Positions 16,791-25,166 of a stretch of DNA of 46,471 bases are shown here, in pieces (position 1 is the first letter of the stretch; the number at the start of each line of letters is the position of its first letter). Origin of the DNA: Schlesneria paludicola DSM 18645 (GTDB taxonomy: Bacteria > Planctomycetota > Planctomycetia > Planctomycetales > Planctomycetaceae); assembly GCA_945862235.1 (NCBI GenBank), contig CAMAYU010000027.1, positions 1 through 46,471 of the forward strand, in the 5' to 3' direction. The notes under the pieces are model-generated. The model was not told the origin of the DNA. It was given only the letters and a program-made list of their open reading frames with translations, and ran no database searches. Made by a program: the position numbers and the translations under genes.

Positions 16791-17147
16791 TCATTCGACC
16801 GGTGGGATGTACGTGTTTGTGAGCTTGGCGTAGTCCTCTCGCACCGGGCTGAAGACATCGAGCACGACAGCCGGTCCCCCGACCGCGACCGCTCGATGCG
16901 GAACGTGCGGCGGGATCATGAACATCGACCCTGCCTCGCACATTCGCGTCTCGTCGCCGATGGTCAGTTCGACTCGGCCACGCAGCAGCATCCCGCCCTG
17001 TTCGTGCGGGTGCGAGTGGAGCGGTACCTCGGCCCCGTCATCCATTTCGAGGTACGACAGCATCAGGTTCTGACCAAACGGCGTGCGCATCCGGCAACCG
17101 GGCACGGGCGAGATCGGCTCGATGTCGTCAATATTGATGAAAGGCAT
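16791..17147 (-). CDS. Single-domain cupin protein
   Basis: A 118-residue beta-barrel protein. Cupin motif 1 is PLHSHPHEQGGMLLRGRVEL with the His, His, Glu metal ligands, and motif 2 is IPPHVPHRA with the fourth ligand. Such proteins bind a divalent metal and act as sugar isomerases, dioxygenases or ligand sensors. GGAG precedes the start at 17147 by about six bases; a longer in-frame start would read through repeat H. Neighbours (esterase, propellers) suggest a role in degrading a plant or algal carbohydrate, as inference only. Confidence 0.85.
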   Translation of the reverse strand: MPFINIDDIEPISPVPGCRMRTPFGQNLMLSYLEMDDGAEVPLHSHPHEQGGMLLRGRVELTIGDETRMCEAGSMFMIPPHVPHRAVAVGGPAVVLDVFSPVREDYAKLTNTYIPPVE

Positions 17148-17171
17148 GAGAACTCCAGACCAGTTGGTGCA

Positions 17172-17280
17172 ACCGTAGGGTAAGCCTCTGGCTTGCCCGT
17201 TATTACTGAACAGCGAATTGGCAATGAAAGCGAATTGGCAATGAACATGGACGGCCAAGCTTGAGGCTTACCCTACGGCC
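17172..17280. repeat. Intergenic inverted repeat, family H
   Basis: CCGTAGGGTAAGCCTC at 17173 pairs with GAGGCTTACCCTACGG ending at 17278, so the boundaries are again GTAG and CTAC. Each arm forms its own hairpin (GGTAAGCC-TCT-GGCTTGCC on the left). The right end overlaps the last codons of the esterase gene at 17273. The loop holds a 17-bp tandem duplication. Confidence 0.85.
17212..17245. repeat. 17-bp tandem duplication inside repeat H
   Basis: AGCGAATTGGCAATGAA occurs twice without a gap, at 17212-17228 and 17229-17245. It lies in the loop of the surrounding inverted repeat. Confidence 0.9.
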
Positions 17281-18337
17281 CGAGTACCCGGTCGAACAGT
17301 TCATACGCCCGCTGACGCATCTCGGGCGGGAAGTCGTGTTCGCAGTCGGGGTGTTCGATCTGCAATCGCTCGGCGTGACCGTACAGCTTGAAGATCGGGC
17401 GAGCCGCCGCCGCGATGCGATCGACACTGGCCGCTTGAAAATTGTGATCCTTCAACGGCGCGATGATCAGGACATGGCGAGGGGCCAGCGCGCCGATCAG
17501 CTCGTGAAAGTCGAACGGGATCTCCGCGAGACGGCCACGATAATCGGCCAGCCGCAGCATGTAGCGCGTCTGGCACCAGCCCTTCTCGGGATGCCAGTGC
17601 TTCTCTTCGCCGTTGTAATAGTCGAGGTACGAGTCCAGTCCGCAGCTCGACACGACCGCGTGGATGCGGTTGTCGAACAGCGACGTGTAGACCCCGTTGT
17701 GGCCGCCCAATGAATGGCCGATCGCGCCGAACGAGTGCTTGCGGACGAACGGCAGCGATTCGAGCAGATCCAGCCCGCGCAGGTTGTCCCAGACCGCTTT
17801 CAACGTGCCGCTTTGCCAGCCGAGGGCATTCACATCGGGCTGATACTTGGCGAGCAGCGGATAGCTGGGGGCGAGCGTCACGTAACCCCGCTCGGCCAGT
17901 TCGGCGGCGTACTGGCGGTTCGGCCTCGTCCCCAGTCCGACGACGGTGCCGTGACCGATCGTGTTGTCGGTCCCGTGCAGACAGAGCACCGCCGGCACCG
18001 GCTTCGCCGCCGCTGCGAGAGCCGTCTTCGGAATGCAGAGGTAGGCCGGCACGCGCGACCCCGGCTCTGACTGGTACGTCACCAACCGACGCACATAGCT
18101 GCCGCAATCAACTTCCTCAACGAGTTGCATGTCGAGCGGACAGCGCTTCTCGACACCGGGCAACCGCCCCATCACCGACTCGGCCCCACGCACGATCTCG
18201 GCGCGACGCAATTGCCAGTCGTCGAGCGTCTGCACGACCTGAGTTTCGTGCTTTGAATCGCGATAGAGGAGCAGATTGTCGCGCGGCAAACGAGGCAAGG
18301 AAATTTGAGGAATCTCCGCTGCGAGAGGCGTTTCCAT
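17273..18337 (-). CDS. Alpha/beta-hydrolase, acetyl-xylan-esterase/dienelactone-hydrolase type
   Basis: A 354-residue esterase-like hydrolase. Core motifs: PAVLCLHGT with the oxyanion-hole region, the nucleophile elbow GHSLGGHNG, an Asp in APLKDHNF and the catalytic His in EHDFPPE. No signal peptide is visible. The start codon at 18337 lies one base beyond the stop of the upstream propeller gene (TGAGATG), so the two are translationally coupled. That fixes the start; the longer open frame upstream is the antisense-like shadow of the propeller gene. Likely removes acyl groups from carbohydrate; substrate inferred from family only. Confidence 0.85.
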   Translation of the reverse strand: METPLAAEIPQISLPRLPRDNLLLYRDSKHETQVVQTLDDWQLRRAEIVRGAESVMGRLPGVEKRCPLDMQLVEEVDCGSYVRRLVTYQSEPGSRVPAYLCIPKTALAAAAKPVPAVLCLHGTDNTIGHGTVVGLGTRPNRQYAAELAERGYVTLAPSYPLLAKYQPDVNALGWQSGTLKAVWDNLRGLDLLESLPFVRKHSFGAIGHSLGGHNGVYTSLFDNRIHAVVSSCGLDSYLDYYNGEEKHWHPEKGWCQTRYMLRLADYRGRLAEIPFDFHELIGALAPRHVLIIAPLKDHNFQAASVDRIAAAARPIFKLYGHAERLQIEHPDCEHDFPPEMRQRAYELFDRVLGP

Positions 18338-18338
18338 C

Positions 18339-19634
18339 TCACTCGCCCTTCTTCCCGAGGCAATACAGCCACTCCTGCCGCTGCCCCTCCGTCTGCGTGG
18401 CGACGCGGTGATAGATGCGGCCGCCGCAGATCGTCGGTGTGGCGAAGGCGATGTTGCCGAGCTGGTTCTCGCCCACAAGTTCAAACGCGGTCGGGTCGGC
18501 CTTGAAGACAAACGTCTTTCCCTCTTCGTTCGTCGCGAAGATGTGTTCGCCGACCAGCACTGGTGACGAACTGAACGTCCCGCCGAGACGGTTCTTCCAT
18601 TTCTCTTCGCCGGTGTCGCTCTTCCAGCACATGGCGACTCCCGCATCGAGCGTCGCGAAGAGACAACCACGGCTCACCAGCATTGAAGGGACGTACACGC
18701 GAGAACCGTTCTCCCACGCAACCTGGCCCGAGCCGTCGGCCTTCACCGCCGCGAGGTGATTCTTCGGATAACCGCCAGTGGTGTAGATGTGCGTCCCGTC
18801 GGTGACGGTCGAGGTCACGCACTCCTCGGTCGAGCCTTTGATCTCCCACAGAATCTTGCCTGTCAAAGGCTCAAGACTCGTCACCAAGTTGCACCCCGAC
18901 ACGAAGACCTGATCCTTCCCGGCGATCTTCAAAATGATGGGCGAGGGATAGTTGGGCAGCTTCGGCCGCATCTGCTTCCAAACCGGCTTGCCGGTCGCTC
19001 GTTCGAGGCCCGCGATCGCTCCCATGCCTCCCTTGTTGTCGGCCGTGACAATCACGAGCGCCCCGTACAGCGCGGGAGACGAACTGAATCCCTGATGCAG
19101 CACGTAATCGGTGATCTTCTCCTGCCAGACTTTTTTCCCCGCGCGAGTCAGCGCCGTCGTGTAGATCGCGCCGTTGTTCAGGAAGTTCACGTACACCCGC
19201 TCGCCATCGCAGGCGGGAGTCGAATTGGCGAGCGTGCTTTTCTCATTCCCCTTCACGTCGAAGCCGCCGGTGTGGACATCGGTCTGCCAGAGCTTCTTGC
19301 CCGTCGCGCGATCGAAGCACACCACCGATTGAGCATCCCGGTCCTGCTCGGCCGTTTGGAGATAGACATGCTCACCGACCACGATCGCCGACCCGTGCCC
19401 CTTCCCCGGCACGGGCACTTTCCACACCACGTTCTCGGTCTCACTCCATGTGAGCGGCGGCTTTTGATCGGCAGCGGCGATTCCATTCCGATTCGGACCG
19501 CGCCACCACGGCCAGTCGGCCGGAGCGATGGCGACGAGTTCGTCATCCGCGCGAACCGTCGTTGGAGGGAGCAGACACAGGCAAGCAAAGAGGCACAAAA
19601 CAATGAGCGATTTTGAAAACGGTCGGCGAATCAT
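18339..19634 (-). CDS. Secreted PQQ-like beta-propeller (quinoprotein-like) protein
   Basis: A 431-residue exported protein. Signal peptide MIRRPFSKSLIVLCLFACLC... ends near TTVRA. The mature start WPWWRGPNRNGIA is the hallmark of the planctomycete PQQ-binding-like family, and blades with the A-x-D-x-x-T-G-K/E-x-x-W pattern follow: DRATGKKLWQTD, ERATGKPVWKQ, EPLTGKILWEI, KSDTGEEKWKN. Family members are annotated as outer-membrane assembly BamB-like or quinoprotein dehydrogenase-like; no dehydrogenase catalytic residues can be confirmed by eye. Coupled to the esterase gene downstream by a one-base gap. Start chosen at 19634 for the signal peptide; its ribosome binding site is weak. Confidence 0.85.
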   Translation of the reverse strand: MIRRPFSKSLIVLCLFACLCLLPPTTVRADDELVAIAPADWPWWRGPNRNGIAAADQKPPLTWSETENVVWKVPVPGKGHGSAIVVGEHVYLQTAEQDRDAQSVVCFDRATGKKLWQTDVHTGGFDVKGNEKSTLANSTPACDGERVYVNFLNNGAIYTTALTRAGKKVWQEKITDYVLHQGFSSSPALYGALVIVTADNKGGMGAIAGLERATGKPVWKQMRPKLPNYPSPIILKIAGKDQVFVSGCNLVTSLEPLTGKILWEIKGSTEECVTSTVTDGTHIYTTGGYPKNHLAAVKADGSGQVAWENGSRVYVPSMLVSRGCLFATLDAGVAMCWKSDTGEEKWKNRLGGTFSSSPVLVGEHIFATNEEGKTFVFKADPTAFELVGENQLGNIAFATPTICGGRIYHRVATQTEGQRQEWLYCLGKKGE

Positions 19635-19700
19635 GGAGACGGGACTCTTGTTAAGGTTTTGAAGCAGGACGCGAGACGAGCGGTAGGAGAATCGGCATGT

Positions 19701-19726
19701 ATGATGGGCACTCCTGCCCGTCCTAC
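19701..19726. repeat. Single REP-like hairpin (family K)
   Basis: On the minus strand it reads GTAGGACGGGCAGGAGTGCC and onward, that is GTAG followed at once by the hairpin GGGCA-GGAG-TGCCC. Only one copy is present here, in the gap between the Uma2 and propeller genes. Confidence 0.65.
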
Positions 19727-19748
19727 ATCGTGGTCGATGACACATGAC

Positions 19749-20405
19749 TCAACCCTGTCGGTCGAGTTCGCCGAACAGTTCTGCCATCAGAATGGAGAAG
19801 CCCGGCAGGACATCGCCACCGTCGAGCGTGTCGTTTTCACTCAACAGAGTCATCTCGGACTGGCTCGTGTAGACCTTCACGGTTCGCGTCTGGGGGTCGA
19901 CGATCCAGACGAGTCGCACGTTGGCGGTGAAGTAATCGGCCAGCTTCAACTGCATCTCCCGCCGAGTATTGCTGAGACTGAGGACTTCCACGGCAAGGTC
20001 GGGGATCGGTTTGGGTGGCCGCTTCCGTCCCGGCATCCGGTCCCACGACGTGAAGGCGACATCGGGGATGCGCACCCGACCGGCCCACAAGCGGATCGTG
20101 CCATCCGGCGTGGAGACCAGCCCCAGGTTGCGGGGTCTCACCCAGGCGTTGAGCAGTTCGATGAACACACCCGCCAGCACGGATTCGCGGTATCCCATCG
20201 CCTTTTCCACCAAGACGCCGTCGATCAGTTCGCAGATCCGTTTTCGAGGTGCCTCCAGCGCGATGATGACATCGTCTTCCGTTGCGGTACCTGGCGCGGG
20301 ATGCAAGCGAATGCGGTTCAGTGGGATGTCACCGAGTCGCTCGACCAGTTCGGCCAGCGAATCGTGTTCCTCATCGACTTCCGGGTCTTGCAGGACGGTG
20401 CTCAT
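19749..20405 (-). CDS. Uma2-family protein (DUF820, restriction-endonuclease-like)
   Basis: A 218-residue protein of the Uma2 family, which has the PD-(D/E)XK nuclease fold. The signature elements are VRIPDVAFTSWDRMPG, then KPIPDLAVEVLSLSNTRREM, with the conserved Asp, Glu pair, and VWIVDPQTRTVKVY. These genes are abundant in planctomycetes and cyanobacteria and their cellular job is not settled; many sit near mobile DNA. Here it is the first gene of a minus-strand run and lies between two palindromic elements (19701 and 20456). Start at 20405 with GAG at nine bases. Confidence 0.85.
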   Translation of the reverse strand: MSTVLQDPEVDEEHDSLAELVERLGDIPLNRIRLHPAPGTATEDDVIIALEAPRKRICELIDGVLVEKAMGYRESVLAGVFIELLNAWVRPRNLGLVSTPDGTIRLWAGRVRIPDVAFTSWDRMPGRKRPPKPIPDLAVEVLSLSNTRREMQLKLADYFTANVRLVWIVDPQTRTVKVYTSQSEMTLLSENDTLDGGDVLPGFSILMAELFGELDRQG

Positions 20406-20455
20406 GGTTGGACTCAGGGGAAAAAGTGATGTTCGACAAACAGTACGTGGAGTCT

Positions 20456-20554
20456 GGGGTCAGGTGGTTCAAAGTTCAATTCTCGCGGAGCAGCGTCGCT
20501 GAGCATGGGATCGACTTCAGTCCGCGAGAATTGAACTTTGAACCACCTGACCCC
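20456..20554. repeat. Intergenic perfect inverted repeat, 34-bp arms
   Basis: Arms 20456-20489 and 20521-20554 are perfectly complementary over 34 bp (GGGGTCAGGTGGTTCAAAGT...), loop 31 bases. It fills most of the gap between the DUF1501 gene end (20563) and the Uma2 start (20405). It is the longest perfect stem in the window, which suggests a recent origin. Confidence 0.95.
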
Positions 20555-20562
20555 GAGCGGCC

Positions 20563-21987
20563 TCATGCCAGGATATCCGTGACCACCTTGCCATGCACAT
20601 CGGTCAGGCGGAAGTCTCGGCCGCTGTAGCGGTAGGTCAGGCGTTCGTGGTCGAGGCCCATGAGGTGCAGGATTGTGGCGTGGAGGTCGTGGACGTGGAC
20701 CGGGTTTTCGGCGGCCATGTTGCCGAACTGGTCGGTCGTGCCGTAGGCCAAGCCCCCCTTCACGCCGCCGCCCGCCAGCCACATCGTGAAGCCACGGCTG
20801 TGATGGTCGCGACCCTTCGCTCCCTGCGACCAAGGCGTGCGCCCGAACTCGCCGCCCCACACGATCAGCGTCTCATCGAACAGGCCGCGACTCTTCAAAT
20901 CGCGGATCAGGCCCGCGATCGCCTGATCGCTTTGCTTGGCGTGGTTGGCGTGATTCATGATGTCGCCGTGATCGTCCCACGGCTGGCCGCCTCCGTAATA
21001 GAGTTGCACCATCCGCACGCCTCGTTCGACCATGCGCCTCGCGACGAGACACGCATCCGAGAACTGGCCCGCGCCGTACAGCTCCCGCGTCGCCTGCGAC
21101 TCGCTCTTCAAATCAAACACTTCCTGAGCGGCGAATTGCAGGCGGAAGGCCATCTCGAACGATTCGATCCGCGCCTCAAGCTGGTTGTCGGCGGGACGGT
21201 CTTCGAGGTGGACGCGGTTCAATTCCTGAAGCAGATCGAGCTGCCGCCGCTGCACGGCGGGCGGCAGTGTCGCGTTGTGAACGTGCTGAATGACCGTCTG
21301 CGGATCGAGCTTGCTGTTGTTGATGTGGCATCCCTGGAAGATGCCGGGCAGAAAACTGTTGCCCCAAAGCTGCGGCCCGACGACCGGCTTGCCCGGACAG
21401 AGGACCACGTATCCCGGCAAGTTCTGGTTCTCGGTGCCGAGCCCATACGTCAGCCACGAACCCATGCTCGGCCGCGTCGGCTGCGAGTGCCCCGAGTTCA
21501 TGATCAGCAGCCCCGGCTCATGATTCGGGATGTCGGTGTGCATCGACCGCACAACGCAGATGTCGTCGATCACGCTCGCCACATGAGGGTACAACTCGCT
21601 GACATCAATCCCGCTCTGACCATGCTTCGCAAACTTGAACGGCGACGGAAAGAGTTTTCCCACCGACCGCTGATAGTTCTTGATCAACTCCTCCGGCTGC
21701 TGCCCGGCATACTTGGTGAGATCCGGCTTCGGATCAAACGTATCCACATGCGAAGGCCCACCGTTCATGAACAGAAAGATGACCCGCTTCGCCTTCGGCG
21801 CGAAATGCGGAGTCTTCGGTGCGAGAGGACTGACGGACGCCGCGAGGCCCGACGGCGAACTCGCCGCAGCGGCCCGTCCGCCGAGTAGCCCACTCTGGGC
21901 CATGACACTCGCCAGGCCGAGCGTGCCGAAGCCGCTCCCCATCTGAGCGAGAAGATGGCGACGTGAGAGAACTCTGGGATGAATCAT
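20563..21987 (-). CDS. Tat-exported DUF1501 protein (paired with PSD1)
   Basis: A 474-residue exported protein of the DUF1501 family, distantly related to the alkaline phosphatase/sulfatase fold. A twin-arginine leader (SRRHLLAQMGSGFGTLGLAS) is followed by the family blocks PKAKRVIFLFMNGGPSHVDTFDPKP, FPSPFKFAKHGQSGIDVSE, VWGGEFGRTPWSQGAKGRDHH and DLHATILHLMGLDHERLTYRY. GGAG lies eight bases before the start at 21987. It is directly downstream of the PSD1 gene (gap 146 bp, filled by repeat C4), the usual planctomycete pairing. The pair is presumed to act together in the periplasm, but the reaction is not known. Confidence 0.9.
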   Translation of the reverse strand: MIHPRVLSRRHLLAQMGSGFGTLGLASVMAQSGLLGGRAAAASSPSGLAASVSPLAPKTPHFAPKAKRVIFLFMNGGPSHVDTFDPKPDLTKYAGQQPEELIKNYQRSVGKLFPSPFKFAKHGQSGIDVSELYPHVASVIDDICVVRSMHTDIPNHEPGLLIMNSGHSQPTRPSMGSWLTYGLGTENQNLPGYVVLCPGKPVVGPQLWGNSFLPGIFQGCHINNSKLDPQTVIQHVHNATLPPAVQRRQLDLLQELNRVHLEDRPADNQLEARIESFEMAFRLQFAAQEVFDLKSESQATRELYGAGQFSDACLVARRMVERGVRMVQLYYGGGQPWDDHGDIMNHANHAKQSDQAIAGLIRDLKSRGLFDETLIVWGGEFGRTPWSQGAKGRDHHSRGFTMWLAGGGVKGGLAYGTTDQFGNMAAENPVHVHDLHATILHLMGLDHERLTYRYSGRDFRLTDVHGKVVTDILA

Positions 21988-22027
21988 GGAAGGACTCCAT
22001 TTCGAGATGGCAACGAACAATCATCTT

Positions 22028-22105
22028 GGTGAGCCGGGCGGCGTCAGCCCCCGGACTCGTCGCATTCACGGAAAGAGTCCGAGGGCTGACGCCGCCCGGC
22101 TCACC
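22028..22105. repeat. Intergenic inverted repeat, family C copy 4
   Basis: Arms 22028-22058 and 22075-22105, 31 bp with one mismatch, beginning GGTGAGCCGGGCGGCGTCAG. Lies between the PSD1 stop and the DUF1501 start, so it could tune expression of the second gene. Confidence 0.9.
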
Positions 22106-22133
22106 TCAATCAGTTCCCATTGGCAGACTTCAC

Positions 22134-25100
22134 TCAGTCAACAAACACAAATTCATTCGTCCCCAGCAATGCTTGCGTGTACTGCTCCCACGTGGTGAGC
22201 TTCACTTGATCGGCGGGGATGTTCTCGGGAAGCGGGGCTTGCAGGTAACTCAGTCCGATTCGCACTTCGGTCTCGTTGGGCGGACGTTGGAAGAGGATCG
22301 AGTAGGCTCGTTCGATGCGGCCCTTGTCGTCGGACGTCGCTTCGTTCGAGAGGCGTTGCGACAGCGAGCGGGCCTGGCGCACAAGGAAGTCGCTGTTGAG
22401 GACGAACAACTGCTGCATCGGAACCGTTGTGCTGACGCGCCGCTCGCTGGTCAGGTTGGGATCGGGAAAGTCGAACAGCCGCAGAGTCCCGTTCAACTCA
22501 TGACGACTGATGGCGGCATACAGCGTCCGCCGACGGTTGCCTCCATCGTTGAGATTCACCGCCGCTCCCCCCAGCGCCCGATCGAGGTTTCCGCTGACCG
22601 CCAGCATCGAATCCCGCCACGCCTCAATGTCGAGCCGCCGGCGGTTGTGTCGCCAGAGGAGGCGGTTGTCGGGATCGAGGGTGGTTGGGAGTTGAGGGTT
22701 GAGGGTTGAGGGTGAAGAGATGGGGATGTCGGCGAATTGCTGCTGCCCCTCAACCCTCAACCCTCGACCATCAACCTGCGACGACAACCGATACGTGGCC
22801 GACAGCATGATCTCGCGGTGAAGCTGTTTGAGCGACCAGCTCGATGCGACGAACTTTGCGGCGAGGTGATCGAGCAACTCGGGATGCGTCGGCCGTTCGC
22901 CGAGCAGACCGAAGTTGCTCGGCGTGCCGACCAGTCCTCGTCCGAAATGATGCTGCCAGACGCGGTTGACCATGACGCGCGCGGTGAGCGGGTTGGCGGG
23001 ATCGGCGATCGCGCGAGCCAGCTCCAGCCGACCGCTCCCGACGCGGAACGGCTGCGGTTCGGCCGGGCTGAGGATCGCGAGGAACCGGCGCGGGACTTCG
23101 TCTCCCAGTTCCTTGTGATTGCCGCGCAGATTGACTTTGACGTTGGTCGGCTTGGCCTCGGCGAGGCTGTGTGCGGTCGGGTACTTTGGTCCGAGCTCCT
23201 TCTTCGACTGGTCGAGTTCTTGCTGGATTCCCCCCAGCAGAACCTTGCTGGCTTCCGGGTAGAGCTTCTCGGCGTTCCCTTTGGGAATGAACAGCGGAGC
23301 GTTGTTGGCGGTGAGGATGTCCTTCAACAACTCGGCCATCGGCCCGTCGAACTTGGGTTTGGCGACCTTGTTCTTGTCCGCATCGGCGGCTGCGGCAAGC
23401 TGCTTCGCGTAAGCGGCCTCCAGTTCGACACGCGTCCTGATCGCGGTCGAGATCTGCTGCTGCAAGGCGACTCCGAACCATTCGACCTTGGCTTCAATTG
23501 AGACCACCGCATCGGCATCGGGGGGGGATTCGGCCGTGGTGTCGTTGACGCCCGGCTTCTCGGCGGAGGAACTCGTGAACGACTTGTACGTGCTGAAGTA
23601 CGCCCGCTTCTGCACGAGGTCGCTTGTCAGGAACTGTGACCAGCGGTCGATGAGGAACTCGTGCAGACGGCCTTCGTCGGTGAAGGACTTGGCGGATATC
23701 TTCGGGTCGGTGCGGCGAGCCTCCTGAAGTTTCCATGCGGCGATGACGTACTTCGAGATGTTGGGAACGAGCGACTCACCCAGCTTGCGGGCTTCGTCCG
23801 TCTGGGTGTCCGCCAGCTTCTTTTCGAGCGACTTGATCGCCTCGGCCTTCGCGTCGAATTGCTTCACGATGTCATCCGGCGCGAGCGGCGCTTCGCGGTA
23901 CTCGGTGCTCGCGAAGACTCCGGCCAGCGCGTAGTAGTCCTGCGTCGGGATCGGGTCGAACTTGTGATCGTGGCAGCGGGCGCACGACACCGTCAGGCCG
24001 AGGAACCCGCGGCAGAGCGTGTCGATCCGGTCGTCGACCTCGTCCGACTCCGCCTTTCCCGCGCAGCCCGCGTCCTTGTAGTAGACCGGTCCCAGCGCGA
24101 GGTAACCCAGCGCGGGAAGTCGCTCCAGCCGGCGACTTGTGAGCGGCACGGCGCTAGCCGCCGGTTCCGTTACCACAGCATTGGACTGACCGGCGGCTAG
24201 CGCCGTGTCGCTCAAGGAAGATGCGTGAGCGTCATCGGGCAGCAGGTCCCCCGCGATCTGTTCGATGACGAACTGGTTGTACGGCATGTCGGCGTTGAGG
24301 GCCGTCACGACCCAGTCTCGATACCGATAGCCGTTCGGGTACATTCGCGCCGCAAACGTGTGAGCCTGATCCTCGCCATAGCGCGCGACATCGAGCCAGT
24401 GCCGCGCCCACCGCTCGCCATAGTGCGGCGATTCGAGCAGCCGGTTGATCAGCCGTTCGTGCGCCAGCGGACTCTCATCCGCGACAAACGCCGCCACGTC
24501 ATCGGGAGTCGGCGGGAGGCCGATCAGATCGAACGACGCCCGCCGGATGAACGTCCTCTTGTCCGCCTCCCCCACCGGCGACAGGCCAGTGGCTTCGAGT
24601 TGGGCCAGGACGAACTGATCGAGCGGCCGGCGCGGCCACGCTGCGTTTTTGACAGCGGGTGGCGCGACATCCTGCACTGGTTGGAACGACCAGAACCGAC
24701 GATCTTCTTCGGTGATCGAGCCGCTCGCCCGAATGCCACCCGACTTGCTCGCCGACTCGGGCCACGGCAGGCCGAGTTGAATCCACTTCCGCAGCGAGGC
24801 GATCTCACCGTCGGACAACTTGCCGTTGGGAGGCATTTCCGTCCCGCCGCGATGCTCGACTGCCGCGATCAGCAAACTTTCGTCCGGCTTCTCCAGCGCG
24901 ACGACCGCTCCGCTTTCGCCCCCGGCCAACATTCCAGCCCGATCCGCCAGACTGAGCCCACCCTTCTTCTGCCCCTTCGCATGACACGAATAACAGTGCT
25001 GCACGAAGAGGGGCCGTATCTTTCGCTCGAAGAATTCATCGCCCGACATCTCACCTGCGGCCGGCTTCGCTGTGGGGGCCGGGTCGGTTGCGAACAACGA

Positions 25101-25166
25101 ACGACCTGGTGTGGCGATCATGAGGGCCAATGCCAACAGAATCATTCGAAGGGGTGGGGAATTCAT
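22134..25166 (-). CDS. PSD1/DUF1549/DUF1553 planctomycete cytochrome-c-like protein
   Basis: A 1010-residue exported protein. Signal peptide (MILLALALMIATPG), then a cytochrome-c-like domain with heme-binding CYSCH (Cys58, Cys61, His62), the DUF1549 domain with CARCHDHKFDPIP near residue 395, and the DUF1553 domain from about residue 700 (RVMVNRVWQHHFGRGLVGTPSNFG, LLWRHNRRRLDIEAWRDSML). Two stretches do not look like the family: residues about 317-342 and 797-828 coincide with inverted repeats inserted in frame. Start at 25166; an ATG 21 bases in is equally good for the signal peptide, and neither has a clear ribosome binding site. Upstream partner of the DUF1501 gene. Proposed role in periplasmic redox or polymer degradation is not established. 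Confidence 0.9.
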   Translation of the reverse strand: MNSPPLRMILLALALMIATPGRSLFATDPAPTAKPAAGEMSGDEFFERKIRPLFVQHCYSCHAKGQKKGGLSLADRAGMLAGGESGAVVALEKPDESLLIAAVEHRGGTEMPPNGKLSDGEIASLRKWIQLGLPWPESASKSGGIRASGSITEEDRRFWSFQPVQDVAPPAVKNAAWPRRPLDQFVLAQLEATGLSPVGEADKRTFIRRASFDLIGLPPTPDDVAAFVADESPLAHERLINRLLESPHYGERWARHWLDVARYGEDQAHTFAARMYPNGYRYRDWVVTALNADMPYNQFVIEQIAGDLLPDDAHASSLSDTALAAGQSNAVVTEPAASAVPLTSRRLERLPALGYLALGPVYYKDAGCAGKAESDEVDDRIDTLCRGFLGLTVSCARCHDHKFDPIPTQDYYALAGVFASTEYREAPLAPDDIVKQFDAKAEAIKSLEKKLADTQTDEARKLGESLVPNISKYVIAAWKLQEARRTDPKISAKSFTDEGRLHEFLIDRWSQFLTSDLVQKRAYFSTYKSFTSSSAEKPGVNDTTAESPPDADAVVSIEAKVEWFGVALQQQISTAIRTRVELEAAYAKQLAAAADADKNKVAKPKFDGPMAELLKDILTANNAPLFIPKGNAEKLYPEASKVLLGGIQQELDQSKKELGPKYPTAHSLAEAKPTNVKVNLRGNHKELGDEVPRRFLAILSPAEPQPFRVGSGRLELARAIADPANPLTARVMVNRVWQHHFGRGLVGTPSNFGLLGERPTHPELLDHLAAKFVASSWSLKQLHREIMLSATYRLSSQVDGRGLRVEGQQQFADIPISSPSTLNPQLPTTLDPDNRLLWRHNRRRLDIEAWRDSMLAVSGNLDRALGGAAVNLNDGGNRRRTLYAAISRHELNGTLRLFDFPDPNLTSERRVSTTVPMQQLFVLNSDFLVRQARSLSQRLSNEATSDDKGRIERAYSILFQRPPNETEVRIGLSYLQAPLPENIPADQVKLTTWEQYTQALLGTNEFVFVD
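22683..22776. repeat. Inverted repeat inserted inside the PSD1 gene (GGTTGAG type)
   Basis: GGGAGTTGAGGGTTGAGGG on one side and CCCTCAACCCTCAACCCTC on the other, about 30 bp each, built from a tandem 7-mer. It codes in frame for residues about 797-828 (GRGLRVEGQQQFADIP and on to STLNPQLPTT), which interrupt the usual continuity between TYRLSS and LDPDNRLLWR. Confidence 0.8.
24140..24215. repeat. Inverted repeat inserted inside the PSD1 gene (family D copy 1)
   Basis: Arms 24140-24165 and 24190-24215 pair over 26 bp with one mismatch (TGAGCGGCACGGCGCTAGCC...). An intergenic relative lies at 27228-27292. The repeat plus a base on each side is 78 bp, or 26 codons, and codes for SLSDTALAAGQ...SAVPLT between LLPDDA and RRLERLPALGYLALGP. 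Confidence 0.85.

Noticed and set aside
16074..17183. 369-codon plus-strand frame opposite the NHL and cupin genes
   Set aside because: Spans two well-supported minus-strand genes and has no domain signature.
20593..21888. 431-codon plus-strand frame opposite the DUF1501 gene
   Set aside because: Long but antisense to a clear Tat-leader DUF1501 protein; similar long shadows occur opposite other genes here.
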